Assembly: GCA_000310025.1 (NCBI GenBank)
Contig: FN648151.1
Span: 124,001 to 188,000, forward strand
Direction of reading: 5' to 3'
Origin: Ectocarpus siliculosus
Lineage: Eukaryota; Sar; Phaeophyceae; Ectocarpales; Ectocarpaceae
Length of the DNA stretch: 64,000 nucleotides
Below the pieces are notes generated by a model. It saw only the letters and a program-made list of their open reading frames with translations. It was not told the DNA's origin and searched no databases. Position numbers and translations under genes: made by a program. Shown here piece by piece: positions 1 to 9,982 of this stretch; within the stretch, counting starts at the first letter, position 1, and every line of letters begins with the position of its first letter.

Positions 1-796
1 ATTCGCCTCTCTCTCATTTCTGTTACCGCGAAACTCCTTCACATTTCTTTCTTTTTATGCCGCTCCCTTTTCCCGCCGTCGCTGCCCGCCTCATTGGAGG
101 AGACACATGGTACAGTGCAGTCACGTAAATTTCCGGTGATGGCCCCTCGTGTCACGCGTACGTCTAACGGCCCTACTGCCTCGCCTCTCGAAATGAAGAG
201 CTACATTCAAAAACCCGAAACAAACGCATCCCCCCCCCCCAGGACTGCTAAAAAATACCTCGCGCGTGGATAGCCCTGGTCATGAATAGTGGTTGAAGCG
301 AACTACTAGTGTACTTGATCGCGTACATGCTTCACCCTCGAATATCGTTTCCTTTAATGTTGATGGAGAAACTACTGTACTGATGTGCTTTAGTACCATG
401 CATGATACCGCTGCAACCCTCACCGAGAACCAGCGAGTAGGCGAAGGTCATGGCGGCGATGTGCGTTATAATCAGCAGCAACGCCAAAACCTGCGAAGCG
501 ACAAAACAATCCAAAGCGGGCATGTCAACATCAGAGGCAAGACGGCACGGCGATAAGATAGGTGTATGCATACCAGATATGCAGATGTAGTTGGAAACTG
601 CGATCAACGGATACAACGTAGGATTGACAGCAAAAACAAACAAACAGACAGATTTGATGAAGCGGCACAAGAATGATATTTCTCACGACCATTAAGTTTT
701 CCACCCGAATCGCCCAGGGTCATACGTAGATTGGGCCAGAATCAGATGCGCTGATGCATGTATGTTACGGTAATGTCGAGGAGGCGATCGGTGGCG
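1..796. other. Intergenic, no gene seen
   Basis: No open frame here has recognisable motifs or convincing codon bias on either strand. There is a poly-C run near 231-240. Short frames at 293-556 (+) and 332-670 (-) overlap each other and look like chance. Confidence 0.5.
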
Positions 797-1122
797 GTGG
801 CGGCGACGGTTGCGCAGTTTGGTGGCCTTCTAGTTTGCCTCGGCAGCTTTCTCTGCTGCCGCTTTTGAAGCACCAATTCCCGCGCATGCTGCGCGGCAGC
901 GGCCTCTTCCGCTTGTAGCGGCGTTGGCAGCAGCGGGGGGGCTTCGCCGCTCATCAATGAACAGTGGCGTGCCGTCGACAGCGCCCCCGCTGTCAACAAG
1001 TTAAAAGCGGAAGAGGCCGCTGCCGCGCAGCATGCGCGGGAATTGGTGCTTCAAGAGCGGCAGCAGAGAAAGCTGCCGAGGCAAACGAGAAGGCCACCAA
1101 ACTGCGCAACCAGCGCCGCCAC
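797..1122. repeat. Inverted repeat, two 118-bp arms with 90-bp spacer
   Basis: Arm 797-914 is the near-perfect reverse complement of arm 1005-1122. Both arms can be read as the same peptide in opposite directions, including the stretch EEAAAAQHARELVLQ, so a short coding-like segment has been copied in inverted orientation. The arms differ at only a few positions, so the copy is either recent or kept similar by conversion. No terminal repeats or transposase were seen. RNA from this region would form a long hairpin. Confidence 0.85.
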
Positions 1123-2635
1123 CAACCACGTCCGCACAGCAACCGCTAATTACTCGACGCTTGCTGGCTCCAACACGCCAACTGCGGCACTGCCCGCTTG
1201 TTGGATGCTGTGGCTCGGCGTGCCGGTGCTGCTCCTGCGGAGGTGCTTGGCGGCGGCGCTGCGGCTCTGTGTAACCACTTTTCTCTTCCTTATTCCCACC
1301 GGCGTGTTTGAGGTTCCCTTGCTAGCCTTTGTAGGGCTTTCAACGCCAACCGCAACCGCGGATGACTCCACAACGGCGGTATTGCACGCCCTCCGTCCCG
1401 GTGCCGCCGACAGCACCACAGGGAGAACTCCGCGCGTCAGCCTTTGGCACGCGTGTACTTCGCCCAGCGCACGACAGCTCCACTTCTGCTACCTCAATAA
1501 CCCCACCGATGCCGACAACCGATGCTTCCATCGGCTCTCCCCATTCTCGCACTGCTAGCCACGCCCCGCCTAGTACTGCCACCCCAACACAAGGAGAACT
1601 GCAACACGTCTGCCACGGACACACAAGTACTTCGCGCAGCACACGACAAAAACGCCTGTGCCTCCGTCAACACCCCCAAGCGTCGACGACAACCGGTGTT
1701 TCTACGTTTTCTACCGGCTCTCGCAACAGCGGCACTTCGAGGTCACCTCCACCTTGCAGCACTACGTAGATATGACTACAGTCGATCCTGCCGTTTTGCT
1801 AGCCGAGAGCGTAGCTCTCTTGAATCCTTCGTGGAGATGTGGGAGAGGTCGGTGAGGCTCCGTATTCTCGAATCTAGAGTTGGTCCCTCAAATGGATTGC
1901 TATTTTCTCCCCTCTTTCGGGTTTTAGCCTCTTCGTGTATGTCCCCTCAGGGTTGGGCTAGTGTAACGGTATTTGGACCCTTGAACCAAGATATCATTCG
2001 GGCGGGTATATCTTTTAGAAACATCCCGACCACCTTCCCCGATTCCCGGTAGGTTGGTGGTTGGTGGTGCACGGCCGTTCTTAGTTGGTGGAGTGATTAG
2101 TCTGGCCGATATTAGGCAGGTAGCGGTACGATGGTTGGTACTATTCTAGCAGCAGCAAGCGATGTACAAGCGTTCTCTCTTGCTCAGTGTTTCCTTTTAT
2201 AGGAGTGAGCGATAGATAGCGAGCGACTGAGGGACAAAGGAAGGATCAGGAAGGAATTGGACTGAAGCGAAGCGACTTTAACCTGCACACAGCAGTGGTC
2301 GGACTACTCGAGCTCCACACTGCAATTTCATCCAATGTAGATAGGAAGCGCAGATGCGGCACGGGAAACGAAGTAGCCCCGGAAAATTACTTCTTGGCCA
2401 TGCATCGGCAGCAACACTTGAAAAAAAACGTGTGTGTTGTGGTTGGGGGTGCGATGACCGGCGTACGTGCGATATCCAACACTGTCACGGCCGTACTGCA
2501 ACAGACAGGGTTTCAATATACAATGGTATGCGATGCCGCCATGTTTATGATAGTACAAATACACATTTCACGCGTGAAACCGCGAGGAACCTCCGGCGCA
2601 AGAGTCCCGGAACCACTCGGGACACTCGGTATCGG
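1123..2635. other. Intergenic with a decayed tandem duplication (about 1380-1535 and 1548-1700)
   Basis: Two adjacent segments of about 150 bases share a common order of words, for example a GGAGAACT block, then a GTACTTCGC-CAGC-CACGACA block, then CAACCG-TG-TTTC. They have diverged strongly. Frames across them are rich in S, T and P and shift between copies, so no intact gene can be claimed. From about 2050 to 2635 nothing further is recognisable. Confidence 0.4.
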
Positions 2636-2890
2636 TGATATTGCACCCGCGTGCGTGCGATATCACCGACCCTTACGCGAAAATCGAACAAACATATCAT
2701 TTGCTCTTGGTTTCTTGTCCTACGTGGACGGTGATATTGTACCCGCGTGCTTGCGAAAAATCGAACAAACATAAACATATCATTTGCTCTTGGTTTCTTA
2801 TCCTACGTGGATGAGCTATGCATAGATACAAAATCACGGGTACGTGCGATATCACCGACCCGTGCGTTCTCTCGCATCCTTACGGAAAAT
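2636..2890. repeat. Tandem duplication of about 95 bp plus a partial third unit
   Basis: The segment 2634-2729, starting GGTGATATTGCACCC and ending TTCTTGTCCTACGTGGAC, is followed directly by a second copy to about 2812 that starts GGTGATATTGTACCC and lacks about 20 internal bases. A third, partial and more diverged unit (GTACGTGCGATATCACCGACCC) lies at about 2838-2865. No coding potential is evident. Confidence 0.75.
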
Positions 2891-2987
2891 TGATGAATTC
2901 ATGCACCCCGTTGCATTGTTGGGGGGGGATGAGGCGGGCGCACCCAACCGTCCACTACTATGTACAGTAGTCGGCCCTACCACCGCC

Positions 2988-2989
<2 letters not shown>

Positions 2990-3034
<45 letters not shown>
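2990..3034 (+). repeat. (AG)n microsatellite
   Basis: An uninterrupted AG dinucleotide run of about 43 bases lies in non-coding sequence. Confidence 0.95.
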
Positions 3035-3038
<4 letters not shown>

Positions 3039-4294
3039 AAAGTGTGCTTGTATGCTATTTAGTGTACATTGTATTGGTGTCAAGTGTCACGCCACATGAA
3101 CGTTCTAATACTTGGGGTCCGCGCTCGCTCGTTCGTAAAATGGAGGTTCGCAACCAAGGAAAGTGATTCCTGTTCCATGCAAATACGGAATGAGAAAAGT
3201 AGGCTCAGCGCATTCGCGCCAAAAAATACGGGAAAATTACTCGGCCGGCCATGCCCCTGGACACCAGACTTGGCTACATAACAGTCTCCTTGGTGGTTCT
3301 TGGCCAAGACGCAAAACAGCAGTGATGTGTGCATGCATTTATTATTAGCATCGACCGTGTGTGTCTGTGTTCATTCAATATCTGACGTATCCGAGGGGGT
3401 CACACAGACGTAGTAAAATGAACCCCAGAAATGAATATCGTCGTTCAAGTACGTCGTGGATTGATGGCGACGCGAGCATTGCTATGAGCACGCACGCACA
3501 AGCAGTAATACTGCTACTCATTAATACTGCACCTCTTGTGTCTAGACTATCCAGCATTCCCCAAACTGTCGCCGAAAAAAATTGAACGACGCGATTGATT
3601 GATGCCTCGCGCCGACAACAACGACAATCGCATTTATCTGTACTGCTGTAACCGCCCAACCATGCAAGGGGGCGTCCAGAGTCGCATGGTACATACATAG
3701 CTACGGAAATTTTGGATCGATCGGGAAAATGGAAATATGAATGTACTGCTGTATGCTTGTAGAGTAGAGCAGCAGCAGTCCTTCTTTGACGCTGTGAAGT
3801 ATATACTTGTGAAAACAGGAGGGTGCACTGCACGTGGACAGCAGCGTTATGCATAGGTAGGGTGCGTTGACAGCATTTCTCACGAGAACATCGTAGCATG
3901 ATGGGCTCACACGTGCAAACCGGTTATACTATGTAGATATCTACTGTAAGTCGTTACAGCAGTAACTCCTCGTACGCGGTGCACCGCCCGTGTGACCACT
4001 AATAACAAAACGATGACTCCAGCCAACTACCTCCAGCCAACGTTGGTGGCGACGTGTTGACTAAAAAGGGTAGTCCAAGCATGCACAAAACAATGCAAAT
4101 ACCCGAGCGCTGGCGGGCACGGTGTGCCTAGGGTCTGCAGACAGCGCTGCCATGCTGTGGCAAGGGGAACAGCACGAAAGAAAAAGACAAAAAGTTGCCA
4201 CACACAAAACGCCCGACCAGTACCTAACACATTTCTTCTGCACCTTCCCAACATAACGTATATGAGACACACAAGACAGCTACCAAACTGTCTT
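3035..4294. other. Intergenic, no gene seen
   Basis: No supported gene was found. Three exact copies of the 10-mer TACTGCTGTA or its complement lie here, at 3641-3650, 3744-3753 and 3955-3964. Overlapping open frames on both strands near 3375-3910 show no domain or codon bias. Confidence 0.5.
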
Positions 4295-4620
4295 GTTGAG
4301 CCTGTTAACCGCAGGGGAGATGTCTCTATATGCTGTCTGGGAAACCGTAGACACACGTACTTTCTGACGCTATGAATTAATTGCTAATCTGTCTCAGACT
4401 CTTTTTTTGTTTCTGTTTTTTTTCTTAATATGACACAACGAAACCATCTCTTATCATAGAAAAGAGTCTGAGACAGATTAGCAATGGATTCATAGCGTCA
4501 GAAAGTACCTGTATGTCTACGATTTCCCAGACAGCATACAGGGACATCTCCCCTGCGGGTAACAGGCTCAACTCTTTTCTACGATAGAGATGGATTCGTT
4601 GTGTCATACAGTATTAAGAA
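4295..4620. mobile_element. MITE-like element with an inverted copy of its own interior
   Basis: Terminal inverted repeats of about 42-47 bp lie at 4424-4465 (starting CTTAATATGACACAACG) and 4572-4618 (ending GTGTCATACAGTATTAAG) and bound a 195-bp element with no coding capacity. The interior, 4463-4572, is repeated in inverted orientation just outside the left end at 4295-4402, giving a second palindrome with 108-110 bp arms and a 60-bp loop that contains the left terminal repeat. Poly-T and poly-A tracts flank the ends. No clean target-site duplication was seen. A related terminus occurs at 35786-35816 and a weaker one at about 6322-6357. Confidence 0.75.
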
Positions 4621-4763
4621 GAAAAAAAAAAGCCAGGCGCCGGGAAATAGCAACACAACGACCCGAACGGAAACATATCCATAAAGTCCATATTTCCAGT
4701 TTGTTTGAGCGTACCTTTTTAGGGTAAGTTAGCCTGTGAGCACCGGAACGGGAATCGACCGCG

Positions 4764-4851
4764 TCAAATGTTGGATCAGTACGGACGTATGAAGGTACTG
4801 GGTAGAGAGAGATCGGAACGGTTTTTAATGTGAAGACAACAACAACACCAA
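4764..4851 (-). repeat. Dispersed repeat, copy 1
   Basis: The reverse complement of this segment runs from a GTT-repeat through TCTTCA-ATTAAA and CGTTCCGATCTCTCTC to CTGATCCAACA. It matches 14412-14506 closely, with a few substitutions and a two-base indel. Beyond CTGATCCAACA the two copies diverge abruptly. The family is not recognised. Confidence 0.8.
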
Positions 4852-6380
4852 AATATTCTGTCCTGGACAGCAAGCGGCCGAGCAGAGCGCCTCGAGCGCT
4901 TGCCGCATCTGCTGTTCTACTGATTGAGCCTCCCTTCCTCTACCTTTCCACATGTAAGGGACGGCACCCCTCTGCCTGCGCGTGGGTGAAGACAGGCGTG
5001 TTAGGGGGTCGTGCCACGTTGATCCTTTAGATCCCTCGATGCCACGTCTGCCTTTTTCTAGACCAACAACGGATCTTTGAGTTCCACAAAATGTTGTTTC
5101 TCCGCATCTTTTTTTTTCATCGACACCCATCGCCGACTGCGGTAGACGAGCAGCGCAAACTAATTGCCAGCCTCTCACATCGACCGGTAGAACGCGGCAT
5201 AGCAGGGAGCGCAGCAGGCTCACGAGATTCAACTGCAGCCACCGCATGGCGCAGGGCGCGAGAGTTGTCAACACTTTTGTGACGCATATTGACTGCTCCG
5301 TTAACTGCTGTGCTGTCGAACGGCATATGGTGACACATTACGTCCATTTCAAATACATCCACGCCGCTGTTGACGGTTGCGAAAGTGACGAAATCGCACG
5401 GCAGCAGTAGCCAAGTGAAGGGCAGACGCCACCCCGTGGAAGGGGAGCGACGAATCACAAGGGCGTTAACGATGTCGCCCGCATTTCTGCACCACTCGAT
5501 CAAGTGGGGAGCCAGAGCTATCACATAGAGGAGCAGTGTGGAGACAACATGCCACAAGGAAGGGAGGAGGTCGGAATATTTTGTGTTGTTCGACGCGTGC
5601 GGGCGACGGAGCGCCGTTTCGAATCCAGGCATCTATCTCACCTTGAAAGGTCTTTCGCCCATGGCTCCCTCTCCAAGGTCTGCTTGCTTTCCGGACATGA
5701 CGGGTGCTGTTGGGCTCTCTCTAGCCAGAGCATGAAACAAAAACTTGACAATGTGTGGCGTTCGAAAGTCATTGATGGGGGGGGTCCGTGGATGGATTTT
5801 TGAAATCGGCTTCTTTTTTTGGATCTGTTTCGAAAACGAAAAAAACGTGGGTTTGAGAATAAGATCCGTTTCCGGAAGGAGACCCGGCGCCACACAACAA
5901 GGCGTACACAACCATCAACCTTGTCATCATACCTCTACGGAGTACACTGCGGCTTGTCTGTCTCGCTGAGGTGCCGGGAAACACAGAAGCACCTTTACTG
6001 CTGTGGATATGGTTTGTTCGGCAAATTAAACCGGAGTACATGAAGGGTCTCCTCCTGACAGGTGCACTTGGATATGTATCTTGGTCGGAAAAAGAGTGTA
6101 ACGGACAGCGTGTTGCGAGAGTAATAGCACAGCGACCGAGACGAAGGCTGGCGACGTACGTATTGACTATACCGTCCCTGTATCCGCACCAACACAGGCA
6201 CGCCAACTTTGTAAGCCCAAACCGTTTCATCTCCGTGACATCACATGTCGTCGATAATCAGCACAACTATTGTTCCCAGCACAGGTGAGAGAGGGGTTCA
6301 GGTGGAACGACGAGGAATAATGTAGATATCGATGGATTTATTGTGTCATAGTAATCGCGGACGGTTCGGTATCGGTACGA
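4852..6380. other. Intergenic; an unassigned open frame on the minus strand
   Basis: A 171-codon frame runs from 5632 to 5117 on the minus strand. It has hydrophobic and Cys/His-containing stretches but no domain I recognise and no close stop-free neighbours. It may be a decayed fragment or chance. No tyrosine-recombinase-element reverse transcriptase is recognisable upstream of 6381. Confidence 0.35.
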
Positions 6381-9300
6381 ATGTTGGAGAAGATCGTGGG
6401 GAAATGCGTCAGCATGTCGGTGGCGATTCGGCCAGCGTCACTCTGGACCCACTACATGTTTGCAGCGATTAAGAGGGCGAAGAGCCGCGTGGTTCAGTTG
6501 AAAGATGAGCATGATCTCCGCGCGGAGCTGCGTGTATGGCTTAACCTGTCGTCCACGTCGCAGGAGGGGCCGTGGTATAAATCGCGACACTACGACGTTT
6601 CTATCACGACAGCGTCGTCGGACGCGTCGTCTAATCAGTATGGCGGCGTCGTATCGCTGCCCAGTGGTCGTTTTTCGGCAGGAGGGGGGTTCCCCCCGGA
6701 ATGGTTGTCGCGCCCCATTAACGGTAAAGAAATGTTTGCGTTGCTCGAAGTTCTGAAAGAGTGCTGTCGCGAACGGTCGGGGGAACTCAGGAGGACCCAG
6801 GTGCTGATGGACGTCGACAATAGAGCTACCGTTGACGCGTTTCGGAAAGGGTGGTCGAGCAACTCAGTTACGCATGCGATGCTGGTTAGTCTCTTCGAGT
6901 TGCAAGTCGCACACGGTTTCTGGCTCACCCTGAGGTGGGTGCCATCAGCAGAGAACGCAGTAGCTGATAGCATTACGCGGCCGGGGAGGCAAGAGATCGT
7001 CTGCCTCCGGCCGACAGCATTTGAGAGGTTGCGCCAGTTTTTTGGCGAATTCACGGTAGACCTCATGGCGTCCTCCGAGAATGCCCAGTATAACGTGGAG
7101 CGTGGCACAGGAGCAAGGTGCCGACTACCATTTTTCTCGCGGTACTCGTGCGAAGGAACGGCGGGTGTAGATGTTTTACGTCAAGATGTGGCGGTCACAC
7201 CGGGGTTGGGCACGCCGGCGTTTGGGTACTGATTTCCACCTCCGGTCATGGTGGGTCACGTTATCCAGCATCTCGCCGAATGGCGGGCCCACGCCATAAT
7301 CGTGATACCGGATGTACACGATTATTGGCTACCGCGGGTGGGGCGAGCTACTGTCAAATCGCTTGTGGTGCCGAGACGGGGGAGTTTTGGATATCCCCAC
7401 CATCAGCACGGTCTTCGCGAATACGTTTACGTTCGACACGGAATGCGCGCGGTAGAATTGGATTTTCGTCATTTATGAAACGATACCGTATGAGTTGACA
7501 GGTGGTGCTTCCTTGTTATCGTTCGTTCGTCCGTACGTCATCAGCACTATGACCAGGGGGCGCTAGAGCGCATCCCTCCCGGGGCCACGCGCGCTCCGGA
7601 CCGGGTACCACAAGTCTTGTGTAATGCGTGTGGAGCACAAAACGAAGCGACATTCAACTTTTGTCAGCATTGCGGGGTACAGCCGTTTCGGGGGCTTTTA
7701 GAGCCGCGTGTTCCCGGGGCAACCGTGGTCATCGACGAAGATCGGCTGGCGGCACGGAAAGAAGCCGTCCAGGTCGCGTCCGCGAATACAGCCGGGCAAC
7801 GCCGGAAATCCGCCGTCGCGGATAAGTTCGACGCGTTTTTGAGAGCGCACACAGCAGGGAGCCGGGGGTGGGAGAGCGCCACCGACGCAGACGTACATGA
7901 CTGGTTGTGTTGGTTGGATTCTCACGGTAACGGCACGAAGGTGGTTCACGCAGTCGATTGTGTCGCTATCCGGTCAAATTCGTTAGACTCCTGTAGCGCG
8001 GGAAGTACGTGTGCGAAGAGATACGCGGCTCAAACATTGGACAAAGGATTCGTCACGAAACTCAAGAGAGCCATGGTCGAGATATTGGGAAAGTCTGATC
8101 CGTGGGACGAGCGGGAGAAGAGAGGTAATGCCGCCGATAGCGCGGCCGTTCGTCGGTACCTCTCGTACGCCCAGATCGAGCAGCGCCGGGCGGGAGTTAC
8201 CGCCAAACAAGCTAGGCCCATGTTGCGGCACATGCGTAACACAGCAGACCAGCTACAAACCGTGGGGGAGCGAGTGGCTCGCAGTAGAGACGTTGCGGCG
8301 TTTGCAGTCGCCTTCCACACGATGCAGCGTGGATTCGATTTGGCATGCGCATTAGCAGCACAGGTGTTGCGCCTCCCCGAAGGCCAAGGGATGATTTTCA
8401 ACTTTCACTTTGGCAAGACGCTACGCAGCTCGTCACACGCAGTCGTTGCTAAAAGGGATAAGAAGTGTAACGAACTGTGTCCGGTCCGGGCGGTACAAGA
8501 ATTTTTCATCGTCGCGAAGTCCGTGGGTTGGAATATGCGTGAGGGGTACTTGTTTCCCGAGATCCAGGGAGATGGCTCGAGGGGGACATCCCAGTGGACC
8601 GCCGCTCGCATGACCGCGGCTCTGCAGTGTCATATGCGAGACGGCCGGTTGAACGACCACCACGGCCTGTATACTATGCACTCCTTTAGGGTAGGAGGAG
8701 CCGTCAGCCAGTCCCTCGCGAGGACGGCAGTGGAAGCCCTTATGGAGTCAGTGGGGTGGAAAACGAGAAGGGTAGCCCAGCGATACGTAGGCTCCATGAT
8801 ACGCGGGGGGGGCTCACTCGCTAAGCGTCCGCGAGATCCGGATCGGAGGGAGCAGGAGCAGCGATATATCCAAGCAGTGGGTTTGCCACTGCAAGAAGGC
8901 TTGGCGGAAACGTTTGCGTTCGGGATATAGACTCGGTTTACTAGTTTGAAGTTTGGGATAAAATATCAGACATCAGGCGCCGACACAGCATGAATAGCTG
9001 AAAGGCAAAGTATGGGTGGATCCCGTGCCGTAGCCGGAGGCCTCATTTCATCCCAAACTCTACATCGTTGACAACTATCCCGCAGTAAAATAATGTCGAA
9101 ATCATGGAACCGCGAAGGGGTTCCGCAGATGAGAACAGACTGACTGCAGAGAAGCTTGGAGAGAGCACCCACTCGTGACAAGCCTTCCCAACCCTAACGG
9201 AGGGAGAGTACGGTAGGAAGAACAGCCGTCCCCGCCCACCCAACTGTACTAGGTATTTGATTTGACTGGGGTTAGCATTCTGAGCGACTGCCGCGTTGAC

Positions 9301-9413
9301 GACACGGAGGGCGTCAACGCGGGGGTAGTAACCCTGGGTGGAGTCTCCGGGCTTTCGTAGCCGGAGGCCTCATTTCATCCCAAACTCTACATCGTTGACA
9401 ACTATCCCGCAGT
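6381..9413 (+). mobile_element. DIRS-order (tyrosine recombinase) retrotransposon, 3' part, fossil
   Basis: Parts in order are the end of the reverse transcriptase/connection region, an RNase H-like domain (about 6381-7230), a linker region, and a tyrosine recombinase frame of 437 residues at 7617-8930. The recombinase part has an N-terminal zinc-ribbon-like CNAC...CQHC motif, an Arg in an MQRGFDL context, an HSFR box (HxxR) and a C-terminal RRVAQRYVG tyrosine context. This is the family's usual catalytic set. An exact 58-bp direct repeat at 9029-9086 and 9356-9413 follows, matching the 3' split repeats known from Ngaro/PAT-type members. Gag and most of the reverse transcriptase are absent, so the copy is broken. 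The recombinase frame looks open throughout, which suggests a moderate rather than ancient age. Confidence 0.85.
9029..9413 (+). repeat. 58-bp exact direct repeats at the 3' end of the DIRS-like element
   Basis: Copies at 9029-9086 and 9356-9413 both run from CGTAGCCGGAGGCC to CTATCCCGCAGT, 327 bp apart, downstream of the recombinase frame. This geometry fits the B1-A2-B2 part of split direct repeats. The matching 5' repeat is not found, as expected for a copy lacking its 5' part. Confidence 0.85.
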
Positions 9414-9982
9414 GAAAAAATAAAAAATAAAAATAATGTCTTTTCGCGCCTTACGAGCACAGGGAGGAAAAAATGTTTAGGTGATATTCAAGTGTCGGGG
9501 AACAGCTGTGGGAAGCACACGGCCTTGGGGGCGTTGTCGATCTTTTGCCTGTTCGAGGCCACGGGGTGTTTGACTGCTTGCTGCACGTCGTTTGGCAGCG
9601 TTGACGATGCCGTTCAGAGCACTCACCAAAAACAAAAATGCAACAACAGGGCCTGAGCAAGGTCCTATTTTTTCTCATCCCCGCAACAGCAGGAACGCCA
9701 AGAGAGCGCTCAAAAGAGACAAAAAAGGGGTAGGCAACACAACGAAAAGAGGGGACATGCAAGGTGTAGGGTAGGGTGGCAAGAGGAAAGGTTGTCATTT
9801 GACCGTCGGCTTCTGACCCGAAGGCATACTCCAGTTCTTGAGGATTTCCCGCCCCGAGACGTTGGTCGCGGGCAGTCCTACCAAGACCCACGACAAACCC
9901 CACGTACCGAACGGAAGCATGTTAAAGGTCAACACCCCCTTCCACGTGTTCGTCACAACAACACTCTGCTGTGTAACGGTTG
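9414..9982. other. Intergenic between the DIRS-like element and THG1
   Basis: An A-rich stretch follows the element's last repeat at 9414-9440. The remainder is the likely 3' UTR and downstream region of THG1 on the minus strand. No gene was seen. Confidence 0.5.
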
